NCBI GenBank assembly: GCA_021521415.1
Contig: JAIQDT010003559.1
Coordinates: 124,001-188,000, forward strand
Direction: 5' to 3'
Source of the DNA: Bidens hawaiensis
Lineage: Eukaryota > Streptophyta > Magnoliopsida > Asterales > Asteraceae
DNA length: 64,000 bases
Part shown: positions 10,985-21,499 of the stretch, piece after piece
How positions within the stretch are numbered: position 1 is the first letter of the stretch
Layout of the letters: each line of letters opens with the position of its first letter
Translations under genes and position numbers: made by a program
Notes under the pieces: model-generated
Databases searched by the model: none
Told to the model about the DNA's origin: nothing
What the model saw: the letters and a program-made list of their open reading frames with translations, nothing else

Positions 10985-13900
10985 AATCTTCTCCATCAGA
11001 TACTACTAGCGTTACATCTAATGTACTGCAAACTGTATGTTCAAATGCCAAATTCTACATAAGTTACTTTTACATATCAACTAATCACATGACACATATA
11101 TAAAATTGTTATATACTTAATAAATGCCACACTGAACATAATTTTGTAGGTTTTGGATGATTTTGTGAAATGGGTACTTTGTTTCTATTTCTTTAGGTAT
11201 TGGGAGTGGCGCATTTGGTTGTTTCGCTCGGGATCATACTTGCAGCCGATAAGTACTTGAAACAGGCTTTTGTTGCAGCTGCAATTAAGTTTCCAAGTGC
11301 TCTGTTTGGGATGTTTTGCATATTCACAGTTCTTGTGATTCTTGATGCTACTGTTCCAGCAGCTGCGAATGCTTTAATGGACTTCTTTCAGCCCGCACTT
11401 CTGTTCATCCAAAGATGGTTGCCTTTGTTTTATGTCCCGTCTTTGGTAATTTTGCCACTTGCTGTTCAAGATGTCCCTGCAGCTTCAGGGGCTAAAATCT
11501 GCTTGATTTTAGGTACTTTCATGTTTTTGTTTTTGCTTCTTTATATCTAAAGTTTATATTTATGCTGCACATTTTAAACGTGATACAGAAAACGGGGGTG
11601 AATAATATGTTATATGTTAAGTTAGTTGTGCTTTAGGGAAATAACCGACTCATTCTATCACCTCTAAATTGGGGTGTGCCATGTGCATTAAACTGAAATA
11701 ATCGAACTGTAACCGAAATAACCAAGATAACCGAACCTAACCCAAAACCGGCGTTTGGTTTTTATGTTTTTTTAAAACTGAATTCTGGTTTGGTTTCGGA
11801 TTTGCATGTACAGAAAACCGAACCCAAAAACGCGACTTTTGATAATTGTTAATTTGTTATTGAATTTATGGATTATGATTTTTATATTTGAATGTTAAGT
11901 ATATTATAAAAAGTTAATAAATGGTGTAGGGCAAAACTTTTAGCTCCAAACGTTTATTAATCGATTATTGATTAATAAACTAAAAGTTTCATCCCCAAAT
12001 TCATTATTTTGGGCCTTCTTTCCAGCACAAATGGCAAAACCGAATAAACCAAAACCGAACCGAACCGAACCCAATGTGCAAACCGAAAAAACCAAAATCG
12101 ATTGGTTTTCACTGAAAACCCTAAAAACTGAACGGTTTTCAAAAACCGAAAGGTTATAAAAAACCCAAAGCTGAACGGACGGTCTTCAAAAACCAAGAAA
12201 CTGAATGGTTTTCAGAAACCCAAAAACAGAATTTTTGGTTTTGCGTTTGAGCCCATAACCGACCCTTACCGACTCATGCAAACCCCTACCACTGAATGCT
12301 AATATTTCTTGTGAAACTCTATCAATTAGCCAACTCATAGCTTTGACATTTTTCTTTGCTGTTTACAGTTGGAGGGTGGTTAGCTTCACTTGCAGTTGCT
12401 GGCTATTCAGCTATAGCTGTTAGAAAACTGGTGAAAACCGAAATGATTCCCGCTGAACCAATGGCAAAACCGTCACCTTTTTCTTCACTCGAGTTGGCTG
12501 CATGGGGTGTGATTTCGGTTGCATCATTTGTTGCAGCCCTTAAGTACCCTGAATTACTTGGAACAAATGCTAGAACATGTTTACCGTTCTTGCTAGGATC
12601 TACTGTGATAGGGTACATCGTTGGTTCTGGGTATGATTCATGTTCCTCGACCATATATCTGTTTCAGGTTTGATTGGGTTTGTTGTTGATTGGTTCTTAT
12701 TGGTTGATGTATGGTTATTAGGTTACCGTCTGGTTTGAAGAAGGTTTTTCACCCGATTATTTGTTGTGCATTAGCAGCCGATCTTGCTGCATTTGCTTTT
12801 GGATATTTTTCAAAGTTGGGATTTTATCCAATTCTTGGTATATCCTATACTTGATTCTTGTATATTTGATAGCCTCTAGTGGTGGCAAAATGGGTGGGCT
12901 GAGTCAGGTCAGGTTGACCCGCAAACAGTTTTTTGTTCTTTTTTTTTATGAATAATTACTGCAGTAAGTTTGAGTGTAAATACTATTTTATTGCAATGGT
13001 GTTTTGAAGACAGTAGGGTGTGCATGGGTCAGTGTGGGTCGGTTTTCGGCTAAACCCAAACCAAAATTTCGATTTTTGAGTTTTTGAAAATCATTTAGTT
13101 TTATGAAAATATAAAACCAAAACCCAACTGAAAGTTCAGTTTTATGAAACTATAAAAACCAAACCGTCGGCTTTTGTTTCAGTTCGGTTTTCTCGGTTTC
13201 ATGCACACCCATAGAAGAAAGCGAGTTAGCAGGTTGAATGCATAAATATACGCTTTGACTGACCTTCGTTCCTTTCAACCCATTTGACTCGGTTACGTTT
13301 TTGCTAATTATTAACTTTACTCATTTGACTTGTTATAGATAATCCAAAATTAAACTTTAGTTTACAAAATCGCAAAAAAGAAAAAAATGGAAAAGGTGAG
13401 AAGGGCAGAATGGTAATTCATGATTTAGCAAGGATAATGCTTCAAGTTTGCAAAATTAGACTTAACAGTTACTACAAGTAAAATGTTTATATTTTTTTCA
13501 AATACCTAGCTTACCCTTCAGTTTATACAAATAAAGGAATCTCATAGACCCGTATTAGTGTTGGTTTAAGGGCAAAAAGGTAACATTGTGGAAAATCTTT
13601 TGTATTAACTTATGCAGGATATTACCTTACAAAAGTCTCATCAAACCCGGGAGCCGGTGACATTTTGATGGGCTTTTTGGGATCCGTTATCCTCTCTTTT
13701 GCCTTCTCAATGTTCAAACAAAGAAAGGTAAGCTGACTATGCAATTAATTGAGATTATAAATTTGTAAACGAAACGAATGAACACAAATGAGGCATCTCC
13801 ATGTTCGTTCGTGTAACTTTAACCGAATAAACGATCGAACAAGAACGTAAATGGACACAAACAAATGAACACAACTGAATTTTGTAACCGTGAGCATTCT

Positions 13901-15108
13901 GCACTTAAAAAAATAATAATAAAACTAGGCAAAATTGTAATAGGTGATATCTTAATTTTATAAAACTAGTCTGAATTGTAAGTTTGTAATAGGCCTAAAT
14001 TTTTATGAATATACAAACTAACGAACTTAAACAAACTTTAACAAACAAAAACAAACGAACGTAAGCGAGTGTTCATGAACTTAAATGAACGCAGACGACA
14101 TGTGTTCTTGTTTGTTCGTTTAAATAAATGAACAAAAATAATTGTTCGTGTTCGTTCCTTTACTAAATAAACATACATAAATGACTTCCTTCCTAAACAT
14201 GCATAAACGACTTCCTTCCAAAGAATTCGTTGAGTGTTCGATTCGTTTACAGGCCAAATTGAGACTAACATACATAATATCACACTACTTCAATTAAAAT
14301 CTCACTTAAGGAAACAAAGGTTCTATCTTTTTTAGGATATGTTTTAGTTTTCTGTTAATTTTGGCAGCTTGTTAAACGTCACGCGGCCGAGATCTTTACA
14401 TCAATCACAGTAGCAACTTTATTCTCTTTGTATTCGACCGCGTTTATGGGTCGATTTATTGGGTTAGAGCCAACTTTAACCATATCAATTCTACCTAGAT
14501 GCATCACTGTGGCTCTTGCACTCAGCATTGTCTCACTTTTTGAAGGTTAGTTAAGCTTCACTTCAAACATGTTGTCGGTTGTCTGTTTATTATGTGTCAT
14601 TTGTATTCATTGTAGGTGTCAATTCATCATTGACTGCTGCTGCTGTTGTGTTGACTGGTCTTATTGGAGCAAACTTTGTTCAAGCAGTTCTTGATAAGCT
14701 CAAATTTGATGATCCTATTGCTCGTGGAATAGCAACTGCGTCTAGGTATCGTTGACTTTTGTTGACATTTTTGTACAGGTGGTAAAATAGGTGTGTCAGA
14801 AAGGTCGGGTACATGGTCGAAACCGGTTATTTTAAGTTTAGCTAGAACACGTAGGTGTTGGGTCGGGTGGACAATTTTATTACAATAGATTCAAGTGTCT
14901 GGAAAACAACTTAGGAAGTTGAATCCAAAGTAGGGGGCTTGTTATTTGAATTTGACTCGAATAGCCCAAAATTCGAAATGAACGGAGTTTGTATAACGAA
15001 TTTGGATCCGAATTTCAAGTTATTAGAATCAAATCCTTGAACCGAATTTCTAACTCAATTCGGTCTTAAATATTGTGAACCGATTTGATTTGAATACATT
15101 CCAAATAC

Positions 15109-15141
<33 letters not shown>

Positions 15142-15732
15142 CTTTTATATAATATTCAGCTTTTTGGTTCTGTGTCCAAGTTTTTTTTTTATATCATATT
15201 CAACTAGATATTAGTTTAAGGATTTTTTTTATTTGATAATTTTGACTTTATTTTTGTAATTTAGTTTTTTTAAGTTAGAACCGAATTCAGTTAAAGCTTA
15301 TTCGAATCGGTTTTTGCGAGTTTTATTCAAACTTGGATCACATTCGAATTCATTTTAAAAGTTTTCAAATTCGAATAACCCGAATACGATTCAATGAACA
15401 CCCCTGATTAAAAGTAGCTTTTAACCTCTTTGACCCCGTTCCATTGTAGCTAAACTTAACAAGAACCCGTGTCAACCCATTCCTAAACAAATGGGTCAAA
15501 ATTGCAATCTATTTTGAGCTTCTTTATATGGTTTTACACCATGGTTTGCGCCTAATTTGGAACTTATGTTGATTGTTACAGTGCACATGGATTAGGAACC
15601 GCTGCTTTGTCAGCAAAAGAACCCGAGGCCCTGCCATTTTGTGCCATTGCATACGGTCTAACGGGTATTTTCGGTTCACTCGTTTGCTCGGTCCCACTGG
15701 TTCGACAGAGCTTGCTTGCTATCGTCGGCTGA
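10792..15732 (+). CDS. PLGG1: Plastidal glycolate/glycerate translocator 1, eight exons, intact
   Basis: Exports glycolate from, and imports glycerate into, the chloroplast across the inner envelope during photorespiration. Exons: 10792-11034, 11197-11512, 12369-12630, 12722-12837, 13618-13727, 14368-14545, 14616-14745, 15582-15732. All junctions are GT-AG and sum to 1506 nt (501 residues plus TGA), close to the roughly 512 residues I recall for Arabidopsis. The first 70 or so residues are Ser/Thr-rich and basic, as in a transit peptide. Next come an LrgA-like hydrophobic half (residues about 80-210, LGVAHLVVSLGIILAADKYL) and an LrgB-like half (GYYLTKVSSNPGAGDI to SAHGLGTAALSAKEPEALPF). The start MATTAS was chosen because it begins the transit peptide. 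No break is seen. Introns 2, 4, 5 and 7 carry small transposon-like insertions. It is convergent with the PRK pseudogene. Confidence 0.95.
11670..12289. mobile_element. Possible hAT-like MITE in PLGG1 intron 2
   Basis: An AACCGA-rich block begins TGGGGTGTGCCATG and ends CATGCAAACCCCTAC, an imperfect inverted repeat. It is flanked by CTCTAAAT and CACTGAAT, 6 of 8 bases alike, as a decayed 8-bp duplication would be. There is no transposase. The AACCGAACCGAA stretches make spurious ORFs on both strands (11,968-12,196). Confidence 0.4.
13014..13213. mobile_element. 200-bp hAT-like MITE in PLGG1 intron 4
   Basis: Ends TAGGGTGTGCATGGG and CATGCACACCCATA form an inverted repeat. They are flanked by GAAGACAG (13,006-13,013) and GAAGAAAG (13,214-13,221), 7 of 8 bases identical, the duplication length of hAT transposons. 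The interior is A- and C-rich and non-coding. It is similar in end sequence to the block in intron 2. Confidence 0.6.
13780..14260. repeat. GTTCGTT/AACGAAC-rich repeat in PLGG1 intron 5
   Basis: Many copies of the words GTTCGTT, AACGAAC and AATGAACAC occur on both strands. The same vocabulary is found in the hAT-like element at 34,518-35,250 and at 36,205-36,330. It is probably a decayed copy of that family, and I could not define its ends. Confidence 0.35.
15109..15136. repeat. (GT)14 microsatellite
   Basis: Fourteen GT units in PLGG1 intron 7. They sit inside a block (about 14,930-15,410) of TTCGAAT-rich sequence whose ends (AGTAGGGGGCTTGTTA and TGAACACCCCTGA) suggest another small inverted-repeat element. 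Confidence 0.9.
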
Positions 15733-16316
15733 CATGAGTCGGGTCATTTTTCTTGCATCCTTTTCAATTTCTGTAAATGCCCACATTGTATTGCATTTTG
15801 ATAACTGGATCTCATTTTTTGTATATTAATCATTAAGTTATGATATTGGTGTGTTCATAAAGCACCAATCTTTAAGTTGTTTTAAGGTTTTATTTATATT
15901 TAACTATTTTCACTACAATATTTAGAATTTAAGATTCAACTATTGGTATTGATAACTAGCATTTCTCGATTTCAGTTTTGAATTTGTTATTACTTTATGA
16001 TCAATTTGTTGTTGAGAATTTGATATAACTAAAATTTAAATCCTTTTTGTTTGATATGTTAATGAATTTGATTTTGAATGAGTTTGAATGTATTCTTGAC
16101 TCTGTTCTTGGTCCTTAGAAATCGAATTTAATATAGAGTAAACTGCCAAAATTGTCCATGTGGTTTGGTCACTTTTGTCATCTTCGTCAAAAAAAAGTTT
16201 GTTTAAGCATTTTCGTCACCATGGTTTCATTTTTTTTGTCATTTCAGTCCAATTCGCTAGCTCTGTAAATTTATATGTTACGTTAACATAAAACTAATAA
16301 AATATCCTTCATAAAA

Positions 16317-16380
<64 letters not shown>

Positions 16381-16687
16381 TCATGAATGTGGCTATGCAT
16401 ATATTCATGTTCAAAGATTCAGATTAATATATAACTTGATAATGAAACCAAACAAATACAACTTTGTAACAATGAAGGATCTCATCTATAAAACTGTGAA
16501 AAAGCTTGTGTTTTTGTGAATCCAAAACTGGAATTTGCAGTAATCTTGATAATGGAAGTGACTTTTTGTGATCTCAAGATTTCATTTAAGAATTAGATTC
16601 CCTGTATTAACACAGATCCTGATAAAAACAAATGAAACTAAATACATATGCGAGTGTAAGACGCGTGAAAGTTTGTTTCTTTGGGGT
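15733..16687. other. Intergenic region between convergent PLGG1 and PRK
   Basis: AT-rich 3' flanks of two convergent genes. Apart from the ATT repeat, nothing recognisable is seen. Confidence 0.6.
16317..16380. repeat. (ATT)n microsatellite
   Basis: About 21 uninterrupted ATT units, between the 3' ends of PLGG1 and PRK. Confidence 0.95.
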
Positions 16688-17648
16688 TTAAGCTTTTGTG
16701 GCTTCCAGTGGAGCCGCGGCCTTGCTGGCAGTGATTTGTTCAAAGAGATCTCGGATTTTCAAACCAACAATGGTTTGGAAGAGACCGTGCCATTGTTGCT
16801 GCCCGGGAAGTCTGCATGCTTCAACATTTGCTGGGTTATTTCTCCATAGAATTTGGTGGAGATGTTGCTCAATTGGCTCTCGACATAGATCAACTCATCA
16901 AGTCTATCGAATTGACCATCCATCTCCAACACTGACACCTAAAATTAAAGGAAATTTCAGTATGACTCGTTAGAGATAAAATAACATTAATCTACCTATA
17001 TCAATTCAAAGATAATAATAATAAGTGGAATTACCTCATGACCGTAGTAAGAATCCGGGCCATATGAAAACTTGATACCAGGATAAGAACAAGTGAGCTT
17101 CCTTCCACACGGGACCCATTCGATGGTGGAGCCTTCATCAAACAAGTAAACCGGGTTGAAGTATTTGACTCCCTCTTTCATAATCAACTTCACTCTTAGC
17201 ACCTTCCCCTCATTGTCATCTGGTATTAGCTGTGTAGACAACACTTCTATAACTGCATCTGCATATTGCTTTTGCGGGTCTGCAAACATGAAATGAAAAA
17301 GGTATTCAAAACGGATTCACATAATTGATAATTCTCTATATGAAGTCATCCGGCTTTTTAGATCCAGTCCGACCAGTGAACCAATAAGGTAAAGATTGTT
17401 TTTGAATTTAATACAAATATATAACCACATATTATTAAAAATGGAAAAATTAAAAATGTTAAACGGATGGTTCTAAGTTCCAACTTCCAAACTGTAACCG
17501 TTAAACTGCTAAAAGTGAACCATGTGAATCTTAAACTGACGGAACCAGCCGAATTGCATATAACTTTTGAAAGAGAGAATAATAATATATAGATAATTTG
17601 ATTATAAGTTATATGATAACGTATACTTTTTTTTTCATTATGTATCCT

Positions 17649-18538
17649 TGAAGAGGTAGATCCCAGCAGAGCCCAGTTGGACCCGCAAGACTCACCTCAA
17701 AGAGGGACGTCTGCGCAGTTGAACCCGCAAGACTCACCTTCAACAGGGACGTCTGCGCAAAGGCTAAACTCGCAACCCCTTGAAGAGGGACGTCTGCGTA
17801 GAAACCAACTGGGCCCGCAGGACCCACCATGCTCAGAGACGTGACGTCCTTACGCGCAGTACGCAAGCTGTTCCCGCAGGAAAAGCCTCCCAATGGTGAA
17901 GTACTCTGCCTGATCCCGCAGCTGCAGATACAAGCCATCAGGGAAGGCTACCTGGGCAGCAAAGCTACACGCACAAGGCACTTAACTCTTAAATAATTCA
18001 GTAATGTCACCTGAAGAAGGAGTGAGCAAGCCGGGAACACTCCCGCACAAAGCCGGGAGAACTCCCGCCCAAATAAGCCAGTCCGTACGATACTGGAGGA
18101 TCTTATGTACTGTACCTGACGAGGTATGGACAAAAGATCTGACCAAAGATACGACAGCTCACTGACAACAGTATGACGAGCAGCACGCTCTTGTACTGTA
18201 TGTCACTATTAGCCGCTGCCTACTCACCAACCTGTCGGAGGACGTGCATAGCCTGCAGTTGGTGGAACAGGAATAGTACACAGCCGGCCTGGTCACTATC
18301 AGCCGATGCCTACCCACCAACCACCAGCATGGCATGTGCGTAGCCCACAGTTGGCAGAACAGGAACACTATTCAGCCGGCTGTACCTGCTTGGAAACCTA
18401 CCTTCGGCTATAAATACTCCAACACCTTGGAACGGTCATACGAAGAACCATCTTCGCCGGATCTAACCCCTCGTGGGAAACATCTATTTAACCCCCAGAT
18501 TGTCCATAATCTGCCCGGGGTCAATTAGTGTTTCTTCA
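17649..18538 (+). repeat. 5' LTR of Tat-like element
   Basis: 890 bp, TGAAGAGG to TTTCTTCA, with a TATAAATA box at 18,409-18,416. Its first 330 bases are a run of short related phrases (GAAGAGGGACGTCTGCGCAG, CCCGCAAGACTCACC), a small internal repeat. Preceded by the target duplication ATCCT. Confidence 0.93.
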
Positions 18539-18539
18539 T

Positions 18540-18557
18540 TGGCACCATCCGTGCATA
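18540..18557 (+). promoter_or_regulatory. Primer-binding-site-like sequence
   Basis: TGGCACCATCCGTGC starts two bases after the 5' LTR. It resembles the TGGCGCC-type primer sites that Tat and Athila elements use, with differences. The match to one tRNA is uncertain. Confidence 0.55.
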
Positions 18558-18602
18558 AAAGCTAGAACTAATTTATTCAGTTTTTTCAAAACCTCCGAAA
18601 AG

Positions 18603-20138
18603 ATGGTTAAGGTTACTCCGTTGCCAAAGCCAGCGAATGACCAAGAAACCCCGGTAACCACAACCCCAGCTACTGGGGGGAACACCGGCGAATACACACA
18701 TTTTACGAACACTACCCCGGTTACCCAAGCCGAGGCAAGTGCAGTAAATTTTAAGAACACTACCCCGGTTACCCGAGCCGGGGCAAGTGTAGTAAACAAT
18801 CCTCCCCTGGGATTCATTGATACCCAGGTGGAAAGACAACAGACGAGGCCCCCCCCCCGCCAAACACTTGAACAAGTTAAAGCGTGGGCGGAAAAACGTC
18901 AAAGGGAATTCCAAGCTGAGTTGGATGAACGCTTGCGTTCACTCCAACAGGCTGACGAATTCGGAAGCACTCAACAGCTCAACATGAGCAATGAGTGCGA
19001 GTACTTGGACGATGATTCGGAGGAATCCGACACAGACGCAAACCCTCGCCATAGGGCGAAAGGGAAGCGTAAGGAAACGGACTTCCAACCGAGAAGGAAT
19101 TTTGGAGAAACCTTCAAACCAAAAAACGCGGGTGGAAACCCACGTGACTTCTCTAAAACCTTCAGACCAACCGCTGCAAATGCGGGAACCTCCAAGTTTG
19201 CAAGGGACATTGCGGAAGCAATCGCCCCAAGAAGTGCCAAACAGATGTCAAACATCGGCACCTATGATGGTATATCTGACCCAGACGATCATTTGAACAG
19301 ATTCATAGTGGGGGCAACCGTCAATAACTGGACGGAACCCACGTGGTGTTATATGTTCCATATGACGCTGGTTGGAGCAGCCAGAGCGTGGTTCGACCGT
19401 CTACCGGTCCACCACATCTACGATTGGGCAGACTTCCAACAGAAGTTTAGCCAACACTTCAGCCAACAAAGAAAGTATACCGAAGAGCAATGGACAATCC
19501 TCAATTGCATTCGAGAGGAAGATGAATCTTTGCTAGACTTCATCACTCGCTTCAACTCAAAGAAGCTAAGTCTGGGTAATATTAGCGAAGATCTTGTTCG
19601 CGCTGCTTTCATCCAGGGCACAAAAGACCCAGAGCTCATCCGCACCTTAACGGGTAAAGATGGCATGCCATCCACATGGGATGCCATCATGACAGCAACT
19701 AAACGCTTCGCGGAAACGGAAAAGCAACTGGGTAGAGATCTTCCCCAAAGCACAAACCTCTACACCCAGAAAACAAGAGAAAACAACGTCCTTACCGCCC
19801 GACTAAACAAAAAGAGGAAGCTAGGCATTTGGCAGTCAAGGGTAAACTTTGACACCTCATCCGGCTCGCACCCTCGGTTAGGCGGAAAGGATAACATGCC
19901 GTCGTCAAACCGGAACTCCAGATGGACGCCACTCACCAAAAGCGTCACCGAGATATTCGACACCGAGAGACTCCCATGGCCAAAGGCTCCAATAATCCGA
20001 GAGCGTCACAACGCTGATCAGAGCAAATTCTGTGACTTCCACAGGACAAGAGGCCACAACACCGAGGAATGCGTAGACTTGAAGGACATCGTCGAAGCAT
20101 TTGTCAGAGATGGGACGCTCATGCACCTCGTGGCGTAA
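18603..20138 (+). CDS. Gag polyprotein of Tat-like element (511 aa)
   Basis: A structural protein that packages element RNA into particles. The ATG at 18,603 (MVKVTPLPKP) is the first good start after the primer site. Residues about 20-70 hold two copies of a FxNTTPVTxA phrase. The charged middle is followed by the gag core (about 235-375: FIVGATVNNWTEPTW, AARAWFDRLP, FSQHFSQQRKY, LLDFITRFN). Near the C-terminus there is CDFHRTRGHNTEEC, the CCHC-like knuckle usual in this lineage, and it ends in HLVA. The frame is open throughout, so this gag looks intact. No pol frame follows. Confidence 0.88.
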   Translation: MVKVTPLPKPANDQETPVTTTPATGGNTGEYTHFTNTTPVTQAEASAVNFKNTTPVTRAGASVVNNPPLGFIDTQVERQQTRPPPRQTLEQVKAWAEKRQREFQAELDERLRSLQQADEFGSTQQLNMSNECEYLDDDSEESDTDANPRHRAKGKRKETDFQPRRNFGETFKPKNAGGNPRDFSKTFRPTAANAGTSKFARDIAEAIAPRSAKQMSNIGTYDGISDPDDHLNRFIVGATVNNWTEPTWCYMFHMTLVGAARAWFDRLPVHHIYDWADFQQKFSQHFSQQRKYTEEQWTILNCIREEDESLLDFITRFNSKKLSLGNISEDLVRAAFIQGTKDPELIRTLTGKDGMPSTWDAIMTATKRFAETEKQLGRDLPQSTNLYTQKTRENNVLTARLNKKRKLGIWQSRVNFDTSSGSHPRLGGKDNMPSSNRNSRWTPLTKSVTEIFDTERLPWPKAPIIRERHNADQSKFCDFHRTRGHNTEECVDLKDIVEAFVRDGTLMHLVA

Positions 20139-20436
20139 TGAACGCTGAGCAGGCTAATGCGTGTAGAACCCCAGTTGGGGAAAACACGAATAAAACTGCA
20201 GCTTCAATGTCGGAGACTACATACTGCGTAAACAACGAGATTCTGAACCAAGTGCATATCGGCTCGAAAGGCTCGATGACACTCCCAAGAACATGGAAGG
20301 GAGCTCAATTACACAGTCTGCATGTAGATCAATTCCAAACTTGTAAAAGAAAAGGCCCAGAGCCACTTCTAATGGAAATGATTCTCCTTATCACATTGAC
20401 GCTGATGGTCTTACATTTATACTTATTTCTACACTA

Positions 20437-21300
20437 TGCCGGTTTTCACCGCATAAGTGTAAAGAAGTCGTTGCGTGTGGAAGGCGGCAAAACCCGCATA
20501 AACACAAAAAACGGCAAACCTTCACGCAGGTCAGTCATAGGTAAAGTTTGGTCATCCCATTAAATGAAAGTGACAGTCTTACCCGCACAAATCATGATAG
20601 AGGAAACCGAACTAACCTATTGACAACCGCGCGTCGAACGGTTAATTTATTCAAAACGCTGATGCCGGTTTTCACCGCATAAGTGTAAAGAAGTCGTTGC
20701 GTGTGGAAGGCGGCAAAACCCGTATAAACACAAAAAACGGCAAACCTTCACGCAGGTCAGTCATAGGTAAAGTTTGGTCATCCCACTAAATGAAAGTGAC
20801 GGTCTTACCCGCACAAATCATGATAGAGGAAACCGAACTAACCTATTGACAACCGCGCGTCGAACGGTTAATTTATTCAAAACGCTGATGCCGGTTTTCA
20901 CCGCATAAGTGTAAAGAAATCGTTGCGTGTGGACGGCGGCAAAACCCGCGTAAACACAATAAACGGAAAACCTTCACGCAGGTCAGTCATAGGTAAAGTT
21001 TGGTGATCCCACTAAATGAAAGTACCGGTCCTAACCGCACAAAGCATGATAGAGGAAACCGAACTAACCTATTGACAACTGCGCGTCGAACGGTTAACTT
21101 ATTCTAAACACTTAGAAAATTTTTAAGGAAAAGATGAGGAAAACCTCCACGCAGGTCAGATATAGGTAAAGTTTAGCCATCCTACTAAGTTCACGTGACG
21201 GTCTTACCCGCACAATCACGAAGGAGGAAGCAAAACTTCAACCTATTATCTACCACCTTCAAAGGTTAACTTATTCAGAACACTTGGGAGGTTGCTAATT
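20437..21300. repeat. 226-bp tandem repeat, about 3.8 units
   Basis: Units begin at 20,437, 20,663 and 20,889 with TGCCGGTTTTCACCGCATAA, a period of exactly 226. A fourth, diverged and shortened unit lies at about 21,115-21,300. The first three are nearly identical (isolated substitutions such as CATAA/TATAA/CGTAA). It lies between the end of gag and the 3' end of the antisense gene. Confidence 0.93.
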
Positions 21301-21499
21301 TAAACTAAAGTATGCATGAGCAAGTCATATAACGTTTATAAAGCAAGACATCCAGTGAAAGTAGCGGTCCTACCCGCACAAAGATTTATATTTCATAATA
21401 ATTCAAGTATTACAAGAATGGCCGGGTATCTACCCGCCTACAAGAATATAAATCTATACAATGTAAACCTATCCTAACAGTGGGAAGGGATCTAAAGGT

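Noticed and set aside
11968..12196. Lys/Pro/Asn-rich ORFs in PLGG1 intron 2
   Set aside because: They come from AACCGA simple repeats and lie wholly within an intron.
18528..18602. N-terminal extension of the Tat-like gag from a GTG at 18,528
   Set aside because: It would start inside the LTR end and read through the primer-binding site. The ATG at 18,603 is the sensible start.
20069..20563. 164-codon ORF after gag as a protease or pol start
   Set aside because: It has no D(T/S)G protease motif or RT motif and runs into the 226-bp repeat.
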